Shown here piece after piece: positions 52,951 to 64,000 of a stretch of 64,000 bases of DNA. Made by a program: the position numbers and the translations under genes. Under the pieces are notes generated by a model. That model was not told the origin of the DNA. It saw nothing but the letters and a program-made list of their open reading frames with translations, and made no database searches. Where the stretch lies: positions 26,068 through 90,067 of the forward strand of contig NZ_QWZQ01000005.1 in assembly GCF_003885105.1 (NCBI RefSeq), in the 5' to 3' direction. Source of the stretch: Lactiplantibacillus garii (GTDB lineage Bacteria; Bacillota; Bacilli; Lactobacillales; Lactobacillaceae). Position 1 is the stretch's first letter, and the number at the start of each line of letters is the position of its first letter.

Positions 52951-53844
52951 CTACTCAATGTTGATCAACGTTGCTAATTTAGTCTGCAAAGCAGCAAACG
53001 TCGTCGGTTGTCCCGCCATTAACCGTTGTACGTAAGCCGGACCGTCCGCCCGCCATAGCAGACCAAGTAATAGATCCATTAATAAATCGTTCGAACTAAG
53101 CGTTGCTTTTAAGCCACTTAAAAAGTCGGCATCCATTGCAAACGCGTCAATAACTAGTGGGACCAATTCGGTTTGCCGGGGTGCTTGCCGGGCCGTCGCA
53201 AAGTGCCGAAAGCCCACCTGGCCACTAGTCACAACGAGATTCTCCGGTATCAGTTGGTAATGAACAAAGTCATTTTCAGCAACCGGGTGACTCGCTAAAA
53301 AGTCAGCACGTTCCGCTTTAAAGTTTGCGCTCAACGCGTCCCAGTCGGCAGTGGCACTTGCTTGGTCATTATCAATCTTATTAAACGCACCCACTTCCCC
53401 GTTCAACCGGTTTAACGCCGTACCAATTTGGCGCGCTAACGTCGATTTAGCCAATGGCTCGGCCGTAGCCGCGAAGTCCGTTAAATTAACCCCCGCTAAC
53501 GGACGGTAAATCACGTAATAAAACTGGTAAGCGTCAAAGATAAAACCCGCGTGTAACAGTTCCGGTGCGGTCAGTTTTAAGCGGGTCATCCGCGTCAGGC
53601 CAAAACGTTCGGTCTGGTACCGTTCACGGGTATCAGCCGCCACGTTACTTGGCGGAAATATCATGATTTGCGTGGGTCCCACCGCAAAAACGGCCGCCGT
53701 TTCGTCGACAACGACTTCGGGGGTCTTAAACGGTTCGTTCTCACTTGAATAAATTTGTTTAATTAATGGTTCAAAAACCGTGGTATTTTGACGGGCCGCA
53801 ACCCAGTCAGACCACTGGTTGATCTGTGTTTCAAAATAATCCAT
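52951..53844 (-). CDS. aminoglycoside-phosphotransferase-fold protein, catalytic residues missing
   Basis: A 297-residue protein starting at ATG 53844 behind AAGGGG. The C-terminal part resembles the APH/choline-kinase fold: a two-lobed layout, an N-lobe with FYYVIYRPLAGVNLTDF (hinge-like), and a catalytic-loop segment HYQLIPENLVV (residues 195-205). The loop in active kinases is HxDxxxxN; here the Asp is Gln197 while His195 and Asn202 stay. The following metal-site IDF motif is replaced by FRHF (about 212-215). So phosphotransfer is unlikely: this looks like a pseudokinase. It is probably in one operon with the ClC antiporter. Function unknown; the fold assignment is by eye and could be wrong. 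Confidence 0.6.
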   Translation of the reverse strand: MDYFETQINQWSDWVAARQNTTVFEPLIKQIYSSENEPFKTPEVVVDETAAVFAVGPTQIMIFPPSNVAADTRERYQTERFGLTRMTRLKLTAPELLHAGFIFDAYQFYYVIYRPLAGVNLTDFAATAEPLAKSTLARQIGTALNRLNGEVGAFNKIDNDQASATADWDALSANFKAERADFLASHPVAENDFVHYQLIPENLVVTSGQVGFRHFATARQAPRQTELVPLVIDAFAMDADFLSGLKATLSSNDLLMDLLLGLLWRADGPAYVQRLMAGQPTTFAALQTKLATLINIE

Positions 53845-53994
53845 TCTCAAAGCCCCTTTAAAGTCTCGTGATTTTATTTTACCACGGGATCACATTTCCG
53901 ACCGGCTTTTAATCAGTAAAACCGCAATCAAGGCTTAAACGACAGTTCACTTATTGAACTTGCTCCCAACCAACAAACGACCCTTTATGTAAAC

Positions 53995-54022
53995 AAAAAC
54001 GCCGCTCAACGAGCGACGTTTT
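53995..54022 (-). terminator. eno terminator
   Basis: AAACGTCGCTC pairs with GAGCGGCGTTTTT on the minus strand, 20 bases after the eno stop. Confidence 0.88.
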
Positions 54023-54042
54023 CGTGAAAACTCAGAATTAAA

Positions 54043-55383
<1,341 letters not shown>

Positions 55384-55448
55384 TTAAATTTTGCTAAATT
55401 TGGTTCACATTTATTGTAGAAGTTTGCATTGCAACTTGCAATAACTAA

Positions 55449-57436
<1,988 letters not shown>

Positions 57437-57469
57437 TGTTAAATCCTCCTAAGAATTCGTGAATACTAA

Positions 57470-57510
57470 TAAAAAAAACGGCAAGAGGAGTTTTGCCTCC
57501 CCCCGCCGTT
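57470..57510 (-). terminator. terminator between gap and pgk
   Basis: AACGGCGGGGGGAGG pairs with CCTCTTGCCGTT on the minus strand around a CAAAACT loop, followed by eight T. In the middle of the glycolytic operon, so partial read-through is required. Confidence 0.88.
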
Positions 57511-57552
57511 ATAAACCGTATGCGGTTTTAAAGTTCTTGCCCGTCTAACGGA

Positions 57553-58575
57553 TTAGAGAGTGGCGAACTTCAATAAAGTACGTACCATTTGGCAAGTGAA
57601 GCCGTATTCGTTATCGTACCAAGCAACAGTCTTGACCAATTGGTTGTCACCATCGGAAGTAACTTCAGTTTGGGTAGGATCGAAGATAGAACCGAAAGTA
57701 GTACCGATAACATCAGATGAAACGATTTCGTCATCGTTGTAACCGAATGATTCGTTACCTTCAGTATGCTTCTTGATTGCTGCGTTAACTTCGTCAGCAG
57801 TAACTTTCTTGTCTAAGATAGCAACTAATTCAGTTAATGAACCGTCAACAACACCAACACGTTGTGCGTGGCCTTGTAATTTACCGTTCAATTCTGGGAT
57901 AACTAAGCCAAGGGCCTTAGCAGCACCAGTTGAGTGAGGAATAGTGTTTACACCGGCAGCACGGGCAGCACGGAAGTTACCACCACGTACAGGGCCGTCA
58001 AGTAACATTTGAGTTGAAGTGTAAGCATGGATAGTAGTCATAGTACCAACCTTGATACCGAATTCTTTGTTTTCAAAGAATGCTAATGGTGCAAGGCAGT
58101 TAGTAGTACATGAACCAGCAGAAACGATACGGTCATCTGCAGTTAAGATGTCATCGTTAACGTTGTAAACGATGGTCTTCAAGTCTGAACCAGCAGGTGC
58201 AGAGATCAATACACGCTTAGCACCGGCGTCCAAGTGAGCTTGTGACTTAGCCTTTGAAGTGTAGAAACCAGTACATTCGAGGACGAAGTCAACGCCATCA
58301 TTCTTAACCCAAGGAATGTTTTGTGCTTGTGGTTCAGCGTAAACACGGTATTTCTTACCGTTTACGACGATTGAATCGTCAGTAGCTGAAACATCAGCAT
58401 CCAAAGTACCATGAGTTGAGTCATACTTCAAAAGATGAGCCAACAATGCAGGTGAAGTTAAATCGTTAATAGCAACAACTTCGATATCACTTGACTTTGC
58501 ACCAAGTTCTAAGATACGACGGAATGCTAAACGACCGATACGTCCGAAACCATTAATACCAATTTTTACAGACAT
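57553..58575 (-). CDS. gap: glyceraldehyde-3-phosphate dehydrogenase
   Basis: A 340-residue NAD-dependent enzyme. The ATG at 58575 follows GGAGGAAATTC; the open frame extends 19 codons further but lacks a ribosome site. Motifs: [18 protein letters not shown], catalytic Cys in [36 protein letters not shown], and WYDNEYGF near the C-terminus. Length and features match the GapA type used in glycolysis. First enzyme gene of the operon, 66 bases after cggR. Confidence 0.99.
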   Translation of the reverse strand: MSVKIGINGFGRIGRLAFRRILELGAKSSDIEVVAINDLTSPALLAHLLKYDSTHGTLDADVSATDDSIVVNGKKYRVYAEPQAQNIPWVKNDGVDFVLECTGFYTSKAKSQAHLDAGAKRVLISAPAGSDLKTIVYNVNDDILTADDRIVSAGSCTTNCLAPLAFFENKEFGIKVGTMTTIHAYTSTQMLLDGPVRGGNFRAARAAGVNTIPHSTGAAKALGLVIPELNGKLQGHAQRVGVVDGSLTELVAILDKKVTADEVNAAIKKHTEGNESFGYNDDEIVSSDVIGTTFGSIFDPTQTEVTSDGDNQLVKTVAWYDNEYGFTCQMVRTLLKFATL

Positions 58576-58641
58576 ACTAGAATTTCCTCCTTGTGGAAAT
58601 AAAAATATTTTTATTTTAAAAAGCAACTTCAATATAGAAGA

Positions 58642-59673
58642 TTACTTTTTTAAAATCAAGTTTGCTGCACTTTCGTCCGTGATTAAACACGTCCGTTTAG
58701 GTGCAATGTTCTTCATATACGCCTCAATTGCGGTTGCCTTAGAAGCACCTCCCGCAACTGCGAGTATAATCTCCCGATCGGCCAGTTCTCCGATTTGCAA
58801 GCCAATGCGCGGAATGCGGTAAACTACGTTACCCGCTTGATCAAAGAAGTAACCAAAGGCTTCCCCAATCGCATGGCGACTACGTAAAACCTTGATTTGA
58901 TCCTCCGACATATTCCGCCGGTGTGCCATAGCAATGGCATCGCCAATGCTATGGATCACCACGTTTGCTTGCCTGATAATCGCCAACACCTCTTGAATAC
59001 TTGGTTCTTTAAGGAGTGGTTCATACGTTCGTTCACTGACCTGTTCCGGCACGAACAGGGACCGGAATTTACCACCGGTATGCTGTGCCATCTGTGACGC
59101 AATCGTGTTGGCCTGAATCGCAACCGATTCACCAACGCCACCGCGCGCTGGCACGAATAACAAATCACGCTTGTTTGCTAACTTATTAGTAAGGTGATTT
59201 GCAACGTGCTCCATGGTGTGACCACCCATCACTGCAACGATGTTACTACCTTCCGGCAATAATTGCTGTAATAGTTGGTTTACTTCTTCGCCCATGGTCC
59301 CAATGACTTTTAACTGTCGGTCAGAATCGCCCGAAACGATAATACAACGTTTAATGTTGAAACGTTGTGCTAGTTGCCGTTCCTTTTGACGAATTCCCAT
59401 TAGCTCATCCATAAACTGACTCAGTCCGAGTAACACGTCCTTACCTTGTTGGGTCACTTGCATACCCGATTTGTTCGTCATGATCAAATCAAGCTTGCGC
59501 AAAGTGTCCGTTTCGGTTCGTAACGTTCGCTCACTGACGTCTAAGGTTTGGGCTAACAGCCGGCGTCCAACTGGGGCCATCCAATTAATAGTTCGCAATA
59601 CCAAGTAACGACGACTCAGCATGTCCACCATATCTGGGGCAATTGCCTCAATCCATTGAATATCTGAATGCAT
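58642..59673 (-). CDS. cggR: central glycolytic genes regulator CggR
   Basis: A 343-residue SorC/DeoR-family repressor. Start at ATG 59673 (an upstream TTG at 59682 is less likely). The N-terminal winged helix reads RRLLAQTLDVSERTLRTETDTL, followed by the sugar-binding domain with SGDSDRQLKVIGTMGEEV, VAVMGGHTMEHVANHL, FVPARGGVGESV, SIGDAIAMAHRR and AVAGGASKATAI. CggR binds fructose-1,6-bisphosphate and lifts repression of the gap operon. It is the first gene of that operon and has a matching operator in its leader. Confidence 0.95.
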   Translation of the reverse strand: MHSDIQWIEAIAPDMVDMLSRRYLVLRTINWMAPVGRRLLAQTLDVSERTLRTETDTLRKLDLIMTNKSGMQVTQQGKDVLLGLSQFMDELMGIRQKERQLAQRFNIKRCIIVSGDSDRQLKVIGTMGEEVNQLLQQLLPEGSNIVAVMGGHTMEHVANHLTNKLANKRDLLFVPARGGVGESVAIQANTIASQMAQHTGGKFRSLFVPEQVSERTYEPLLKEPSIQEVLAIIRQANVVIHSIGDAIAMAHRRNMSEDQIKVLRSRHAIGEAFGYFFDQAGNVVYRIPRIGLQIGELADREIILAVAGGASKATAIEAYMKNIAPKRTCLITDESAANLILKK

Positions 59674-59694
59674 GGCATCCAACCTGCTCTCTAG

Positions 59695-59720
59695 TGGGAC
59701 GGATCTTGTCCAGCTATGTC
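59695..59720. promoter_or_regulatory. CggR operator-like sequence in cggR leader
   Basis: TGGGACGGATCTTGTC (GGGAC-N6-TGTC, 59695-59710) then a second TGTC (59717-59720), in the plus orientation, resembles the B. subtilis CggR half-site CGGGACN6TGTC. Placed between promoter and start codon. Confidence 0.45.
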
Positions 59721-59810
59721 GAATAACGACCCAAAGACTTCAAAAAACAAAGCACACAACGAAAATTTACTACGAAATCAATGTTGCATACCTCTCTTAC
59801 CACAACAAGA

Positions 59811-59839
59811 ATTATAACAGGTTCATGTAGTGGTTGCAA
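59811..59839 (-). promoter_or_regulatory. glycolytic operon promoter
   Basis: TTGCAA (59834-59839), 17 bases, TATAAT (59811-59816) on the minus strand: a strong housekeeping promoter about 135 bases ahead of cggR. Confidence 0.85.
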
Positions 59840-59892
59840 ATGAAACCAAGTCTTGCACCAGACACGACTGGTCTAAATGTCCATATTTATTA

Positions 59893-61227
59893 TTATTCGG
59901 TTTTCAAGTAACGCTTACGTTTTGACGACGATGGAATGTTAAGATTTTCCCGATATTTAGCAACTGTCCGCCTTGAAAGTTCGACATTCTCTGACTTAAG
60001 AATCTGAACTATTTTCTGGTCTGAAAGCGGTTTTTCTTTATTTTCCTGTTCAATCAAGGTCACAATACGGTGCTGAACGTCGTCCGCAGAGACAAGTTGA
60101 CCACCGGTGGGACGCTTAGCGACCGCTTTGGTAAAGAAACGTTTAAGTTCAAACATCCCAAAGTCCGTTTGGATGTACTTGCCGTTAATGCTGCGACTAA
60201 TTGTCGATTCGTGAACCTTTAATTGTTGGGCGACGTCCCGCAATAGGAGTGGCTTTAACACCGTACTCTTTTGCAGGAAAAAATCAGCCTGCCGTTCAAC
60301 AATGGTACTCCCGACCCGAAAAATCGTCGATTCGCGCTGTGCGAGACTACTTGCAATCCAGTCGTACTCGGACTTCTTTTCTTTTAAGTACTCGGTAACT
60401 TCTCGGTCACCGTGGTGGCTCATTTGTTGATAATAATTCCCCTGAAATTTCACTACCGGTTGGGCCATGGAAGCCGTTCTCAGGGCCAACTGGCCATCAT
60501 GGTTCGTGACGACGAGGTCCGGGAAAATGTAGCCGGTCGTTTCCTGACCCACGGCTGCTCCGGGGGTCGGACTTAGTGTTCGAACGTAATCGTAGACGCT
60601 TGAAATGTCAGCTAATCCGACCGCGTAGTGTTTCGCTAGCTGTTCCCACTGCCGGTTAACAAACGCATCGAAGTTTTCTTCTAATATAATGTACGCTAAG
60701 TTTGGGGCGTGGTCGTCGTTCTCAGTTTGCAGCATCAACGCTTCCTGTAAATTACGGGCCCCAACACCCGGTGGATCTAATTGTTGTAACAGGGTGACCG
60801 CGTCTAATAATTCAATGGGAGTAGCATCCGTTTCCCGCTGTGCGCGTTCCTCATCAACCCGTAAGTACCCGTTAACGTCCACGTACTCGATCAAATACAA
60901 AACAATTTTTCGCAGGTGGGTATCCCGCATCGTTAAATGAATCTGATCTAATAAGTATTCAAACAATGAATGTTGATTTGTCGTTGAGACCCGCTCAATA
61001 AAATCGTCCTTGGTCGTCACGTTTTTAGCCGCGCGCAAATCAGCATGGTTAGCATTCCAATTCGTATCAACGTCAATTAGTGGGTTCTCGAGGGCTTTTT
61101 GGGTAAGAAAGTCTCGTAATTCCTCAACGTTAAATTGCAACATTTGAATCGATTGTTGCAATCGTTGAGTCATGGCCAGCTTTTGTGATTGCCGCTGTTG
61201 CTGGCGAAAGCCTGGTCCTAATGCCAT
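59893..61227 (-). CDS. rpoN: RNA polymerase sigma-54 factor
   Basis: A 444-residue sigma-54. Region I is Gln-rich: QRQSQKLAMTQRLQQSIQML (residues 10-29). The core-binding domain follows, then the helix-turn-helix (RDVAQQLKVHESTISRSING) and the RpoN box RRTVAKYRENLNIPSS near the end. Sigma-54 needs an activator with an AAA+ domain; in lactobacilli the best known is the mannose-PTS regulator. No activator is in this window. It lies upstream of cggR on the same strand, separated by about 220 bases with a strong promoter, so it is transcribed independently of the glycolytic operon. Confidence 0.97.
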   Translation of the reverse strand: MALGPGFRQQQRQSQKLAMTQRLQQSIQMLQFNVEELRDFLTQKALENPLIDVDTNWNANHADLRAAKNVTTKDDFIERVSTTNQHSLFEYLLDQIHLTMRDTHLRKIVLYLIEYVDVNGYLRVDEERAQRETDATPIELLDAVTLLQQLDPPGVGARNLQEALMLQTENDDHAPNLAYIILEENFDAFVNRQWEQLAKHYAVGLADISSVYDYVRTLSPTPGAAVGQETTGYIFPDLVVTNHDGQLALRTASMAQPVVKFQGNYYQQMSHHGDREVTEYLKEKKSEYDWIASSLAQRESTIFRVGSTIVERQADFFLQKSTVLKPLLLRDVAQQLKVHESTISRSINGKYIQTDFGMFELKRFFTKAVAKRPTGGQLVSADDVQHRIVTLIEQENKEKPLSDQKIVQILKSENVELSRRTVAKYRENLNIPSSSKRKRYLKTE

Positions 61228-61309
61228 AAATAATTCCTCCCAAATAAATTTTTATTTAAAACCCTTGTGTTTTTATCCATAATCCGCTAAACTATAATAT
61301 GTTGTTTAG

Positions 61310-61381
61310 GCGCCCGTAGTGTAATGGATCGCACGTAAGATTCCGGTTCTTGAAATGGGGGTTCGATTCCCTCCGGGCGCA
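61310..61381 (+). tRNA. tRNA-Arg (CCG)
   Basis: A 72-nt cloverleaf: acceptor GCGCCCG/CGGGCGC, D-arm, anticodon stem TAAGA/TCTTG with loop TTCCGGT giving anticodon CCG, T-arm GGGGG-TTCGATT-CCCTC, discriminator A. CCA not encoded. A terminator follows at once. Confidence 0.95.
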
Positions 61382-61387
61382 TCAGTT

Positions 61388-61415
61388 AGCTGAGATAAGT
61401 TCTCAGCTTTTTTTG
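61388..61415 (+). terminator. terminator of tRNA-Arg
   Basis: AGCTGAGA pairs with TCTCAGCT, then a T-run. Confidence 0.88.
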
Positions 61416-61638
61416 TGCCCAAATCGCGGTATTTAACGGACTATACCGCTTCCACTTTCATATAGTAACGGACTTTTCATTCAACCACAAGTCCCAGACC
61501 TAATTAACCCGCATAACGTTTAAGGGTTTCCACTTGAATGTCCCCCCGTGATTGGCTATGCTAATGAGCAAATGGAAGGTCCGTGAACCTGTACGACGCA
61601 GTTTTTGATGATGCAACTAGTTTTGTTTGCAAAGCTTT

Positions 61639-61966
61639 CGAAACGTGCTCGGGTCCGACTGACGATTCCGGTTAGCTACGCCGCCAGCATTATGCCCAAA
61701 CCGCATAATACTACCTGCTAGGCTAATCCTCATCTCCAACCCGTCGAAATCTCACACTCTATTGAAACGTGCTCGGGGGGACTGAAGTCTGTGCTTGCTA
61801 CGTCAGGGAAACAGTGCAAAAACCGCATACCCTATCCTTATTGCCGAAACGTGCTCAGGTTCGACTGGCGATTCCGGTTAGCTACGCCGCCAGCATTATG
61901 CCCAAACCGCATAATACTACCTGCTAGGCTAATCCTCATCTCCAACCCGTCGAAATCTCACACTCT
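61639..61966. repeat. covarying hairpin-repeat array 3
   Basis: Two full units (61639-61760 and 61845-61966), nearly identical to each other, flank one degenerate unit (about 61763-61844). Full units again begin CGAAACGTGC, end CACACTCTA and carry the TTCGAC/GTCGAA (TCCGAC in the first) and ATTATGC/GCATAAT helices. The third array of the window; as in arrays 1 and 2 its end lies against the T-tract of a minus-strand terminator. Confidence 0.87.
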
Positions 61967-61968
61967 AC

Positions 61969-61998
61969 AAAAAAAGAGACCGGGTCCTCCCGATCTCT
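61969..61998 (-). terminator. minus-strand terminator next to array 3
   Basis: AGAGACCGGG and CCCGATCTCT (61975-61998) form the stem; on the minus strand a T-run follows and then the end of array 3. An extended -10 (TGGTATACT, 62021-62029) lies about 25 bases upstream on this strand, which would give a ~45-nt transcript; this is weak. Confidence 0.7.
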
Positions 61999-62070
61999 AG
62001 CCGTATATGATAGAAACCTAAGTATACCACGTTGGCTCAGAAAACGGAATTTTGATTTTGAGGTTTTTCT

Positions 62071-62100
62071 TTTGACCTTTACTGACCTTAGGGGTAAACT
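62071..62100 (+). promoter_or_regulatory. clpP promoter with CtsR operator
   Basis: TTGACC (62072-62077), 17 bases, TAAACT (62095-62100). Reverse-complement reading of 62071-62087 gives GGTCAGTAAAGGTCAAA, two CtsR heptads (consensus GGTCAAA) with a three-base gap, lying over the -35 box. CtsR represses clp genes until heat or stress. Confidence 0.85.
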
Positions 62101-62157
62101 ACATTTATATTAGCAAGTAGCTAATCATTACATTGAAACTTTAGGAGGCTAACAGTT

Positions 62158-62748
62158 ATGTATCCAGTTCCGACAGTTATCGAACAGTCATCACGTGGCG
62201 AACGTGCCTATGATATCTATTCACGACTATTAAAAGACCGTATCATCATGCTTTCCGGTCCAATTGAAGACAACATGGCCAACGCCATCATTGCCCAGTT
62301 GCTTTTCTTGGATGCCCAAGATTCAGGTAAGGACATCTACCTTTATATCAACTCTCCAGGTGGGGTTGTCACTGCCGGCTTAGCCATTTACGATACGATG
62401 AACTTTATCAAGTCCGACGTTCAAACGATCGTTATGGGAATGGCCGCTTCAATGGCCAGTGTCCTGGCTTCGTCTGGTACCAAGGGTAAGCGGTTTGCTT
62501 TACCTAACTCCGAAATCTTGATTCACCAACCATCCGGTGGTGCGCAAGGTCAACAAACGGAAATCGAAATCGTCGCCGAAGAAATCTTAAAGACCCGTCA
62601 CAAGATCAACCAGATTTTAGCCGATAATTCCGGTCAATCCGTTGAAAAACTGAACCACGATACTGAACGTGATAACTACTTAACGGCTCAAGAGGCCAAA
62701 GAATACGGTTTGATCGACGATATCATGGAAAACAATAACCTTAAATAA
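62158..62748 (+). CDS. clpP: ATP-dependent Clp protease proteolytic subunit
   Basis: A 196-residue serine protease forming the ClpP barrel, which degrades proteins unfolded by ClpX, ClpC or ClpE. Catalytic triad: Ser in [15 protein letters not shown] (GMAASM), His in [13 protein letters not shown], Asp in [10 protein letters not shown]-terminus [20 protein letters not shown] is typical. RBS GGAGG lies seven bases before the ATG. It is controlled by a CtsR site at the promoter and followed by a clear terminator. Confidence 0.98.
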   Translation: MYPVPTVIEQSSRGERAYDIYSRLLKDRIIMLSGPIEDNMANAIIAQLLFLDAQDSGKDIYLYINSPGGVVTAGLAIYDTMNFIKSDVQTIVMGMAASMASVLASSGTKGKRFALPNSEILIHQPSGGAQGQQTEIEIVAEEILKTRHKINQILADNSGQSVEKLNHDTERDNYLTAQEAKEYGLIDDIMENNNLK

Positions 62749-62757
62749 GACTCATTG

Positions 62758-62792
62758 AGCTGAATCAACCCGCCGGTTGGTTCAGCTTTTTT
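62758..62792 (+). terminator. clpP terminator
   Basis: AGCTGAATCAACC pairs with GGTTGGTTCAGCT around CGCC, then TTTTT. Confidence 0.9.
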
Positions 62793-62868
62793 GATTGCTA
62801 ATCAGTTGTATCCGAACGCCCAAACGTCCATACTAAACCTATTACTTACGATAAAGGACTGTTATTAA

Positions 62869-63849
62869 ATGGCTAACGTATACATTGCCGGTGAAATTCC
62901 GGTCAAAGCTGCCACACTACTACGGCAACCCGATTTAGAAGTTGAAACGTACCACGGTAAAACTTTAATCGACCACGCCACCCTCAAAAACGCGGTTGCT
63001 AACGCCGACTACCTGATCACGCCCCTTTCCACCACCGTGGATCAAGATATTCTGGACCACGCACCCCACCTAAAATTAATTGCTAACTTTGGGGCCGGAA
63101 CGAATAACGTTGATACCGCCTACGCTGCCAAACTTGGCATCCCGGTCACCAACACCCCGAACGTTTCCGCCGTCGCGACCGCGGAATCCACGACTGGTCT
63201 GATGATCAGCCTGGCACACCGAATCGCGGAAGGCGACCATTTGATGCGGACGACCGGTTTTAACGGGTGGGCCCCGCTCTTTTTCCTAGGCCACAACTTA
63301 CAAGCTAAAACCTTAGGTATCGTTGGGATGGGTCAAATCGGCCAACAAGTGGCCAAACGAATGCACGCCTTTGACATGCCCATCGTATACACCCAGCACC
63401 ACCGCCTTCCCGTTAGCGTGGAAACACAACTAGGGGCAACCTTCGTTTCCATGGACGAACTACTGGCCACGGCCGACGTGGTTTCGTTACACCTCCCATT
63501 GAATAAAAATACAACCCACCTAATTGACGCCACCGCTTTATCCAAGATGAAACCCAGTGCCTATTTGATCAACGCCGCACGGGGACCAATCGTCGACGAA
63601 GCCGCGTTAGTCACCGCGCTTAAAGCCCACCAAATTGCCGGTGCGGCCCTCGACGTGTACGAACACGAACCCGACGTGGAACCCGCGTTAAAAACCATGG
63701 CTAACGTGGTTTTAACTCCCCACCTCGGTAACGCCACCGTGGAGGCCCGTGACGGCATGGCGGCCATTGTAGCTAATAACGTTTTGGCTGCAAGTCACCA
63801 CCACTTCCCAAACTACGTGGTTAACGGGGTCACCACTATTAAACGCTAA
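62869..63849 (+). CDS. D-isomer-specific 2-hydroxyacid dehydrogenase
   Basis: A 326-residue NAD-dependent dehydrogenase. Rossmann motif TLGIVGMGQIGQQVAKRM (residues 147-164). Catalytic residues: Arg in NAARGPIVDEAALV, Glu in DVYEHEPDVE and His in LTPHLGNATVE. NFGAGTNNVD at the start of the catalytic domain is typical of the glyoxylate/hydroxypyruvate reductase branch. Substrate could be glyoxylate, hydroxypyruvate or a related 2-keto acid. It stands alone, and an IS3-type element begins within ~40 bases after its stop. Confidence 0.9.
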   Translation: MANVYIAGEIPVKAATLLRQPDLEVETYHGKTLIDHATLKNAVANADYLITPLSTTVDQDILDHAPHLKLIANFGAGTNNVDTAYAAKLGIPVTNTPNVSAVATAESTTGLMISLAHRIAEGDHLMRTTGFNGWAPLFFLGHNLQAKTLGIVGMGQIGQQVAKRMHAFDMPIVYTQHHRLPVSVETQLGATFVSMDELLATADVVSLHLPLNKNTTHLIDATALSKMKPSAYLINAARGPIVDEAALVTALKAHQIAGAALDVYEHEPDVEPALKTMANVVLTPHLGNATVEARDGMAAIVANNVLAASHHHFPNYVVNGVTTIKR

Positions 63850-63883
63850 GCTTAAAAAACACGGTCCGCGGGACTGCTCCGAG

Positions 63884-64000
63884 TCAAGTAGACAGTTCAA
63901 ATAATTAAAATAGCTATGCAGTTTTTAGAATGGCATGATTCCGAAATTCTTTCGGGGTCATGCCATTTAGTGTTTCTTGGCGACGCTTGTAGTTATACCA
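63884..64000 (-). mobile_element. end of an IS3-family insertion sequence
   Basis: The window ends in the C-terminal part of an IS3-type transposase; the element's outer end appears at about TCAAGTAGACAGTTCA (63884-63899). Only the right terminal ~117 bases are in the window. The exact tip of the inverted repeat is not certain. Confidence 0.7.
63914..64000 (-). CDS. IS3-family transposase (OrfB), C-terminal fragment at window edge
   Basis: Reading from 64000 leftwards gives about 28 residues, WYNYKRRQETLNGMTPKEF and then RNHAILKTA before TAG at 63914. WYNxKRxxxxLNGMTPxEFR is the common C-terminal end of IS3-group OrfB transposases. The DDE catalytic core lies outside the window. Cut off at the window edge, so intactness cannot be judged. 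Confidence 0.82.
   Translation of the reverse strand, partial: WYNYKRRQETLNGMTPKEFRNHAILKTA

Noticed and set aside
61416..61638. Gene or further repeat unit between tRNA-Arg and array 3
   Set aside because: No frame with a ribosome site, and only scattered similarity to the repeat units.

Overview
The window reads as chromosome from a low-to-mid G+C lactic acid bacterium of the Lactobacillaceae (Lactiplantibacillus/Levilactobacillus type). The signs are the gene orders cggR-gap-pgk-tpiA-eno, secG-esterase-rnr-smpB, cdaA-cdaR-glmM and ung-pta-tsaE-GNAT, a CtsR-controlled clpP, a glmS ribozyme, a polyphosphate operon and a glycerol-phosphate teichoic acid locus. Species cannot be fixed from sequence reading alone.

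Layout. 0-2.5 kb: 5' part of a purine permease, a small membrane protein, a MarR regulator and a LicD-type transferase. 2.6-7.3 kb: polyphosphate operon (Ppx-like/HD protein, Ppk, Ppx). 7.3-8.9 kb: repeats, a small protein, a Spx paralogue without its cysteines, tRNA-Asn. 9-13.4 kb: DUF2812 protein, glycerol kinase, nitroreductase and small unknown proteins. 13.5-14.2 kb: repeat array plus a probable CcpA-controlled small RNA. 14.2-20.9 kb: teichoic acid genes (two CDP-glycerol transferases, two divergent tagD copies, tagH). 21-26.7 kb: mutarotase, a giant YhgE/Pip protein with divergent TetR regulator, a HAD protein. 26.8-32.5 kb: cell-wall amino sugar and c-di-AMP genes (glmS with ribozyme, glmM, cdaR, cdaA). 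32.7-44 kb: DUF1361 protein, MarR, Na+/H+ antiporter, murB, oxidoreductase, two exonucleases, GNAT, tsaE, pta, ung, HAD, LURP-one-like protein. 44-44.8 kb: inverted pair of ~200 bp structured repeats. 44.8-53.8 kb: glutamine-type ABC transporter, smpB, rnr, esterase, secG, ClC antiporter, kinase-fold protein. 54-61.2 kb: glycolytic operon and rpoN. 61.3-64 kb: tRNA-Arg, repeat array, clpP, a 2-hydroxyacid dehydrogenase and the end of an IS3-type element.

How it works together: central glycolysis (gap operon), phosphate-acetyl metabolism (pta), glycerol entry (glpK), polyphosphate storage, and envelope synthesis (glmS/glmM, murB, teichoic acid, c-di-AMP) sit side by side with RNA/protein quality control (rnr, smpB, clpP).

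The most unusual content is non-coding. Three arrays of ~120 nt hairpin units (7.8, 13.6 and 61.6 kb) have stems that change in a compensatory way between copies, and each array abuts the U-tract of a terminator. Shorter hairpin elements (7.3, 11.6, 19.7 kb) share the same end motifs. A separate ~200 bp structured element occurs as an inverted pair at 44 kb, with a relative at 29 kb. At 13.9 kb a ~75 nt small RNA candidate has a full cre match over its -35 box. Several proteins carry family folds with key residues missing (Spx, a HAD protein, a Ppx-like protein, an APH-fold protein) and glycerol kinase has lost its phosphorylatable histidine.
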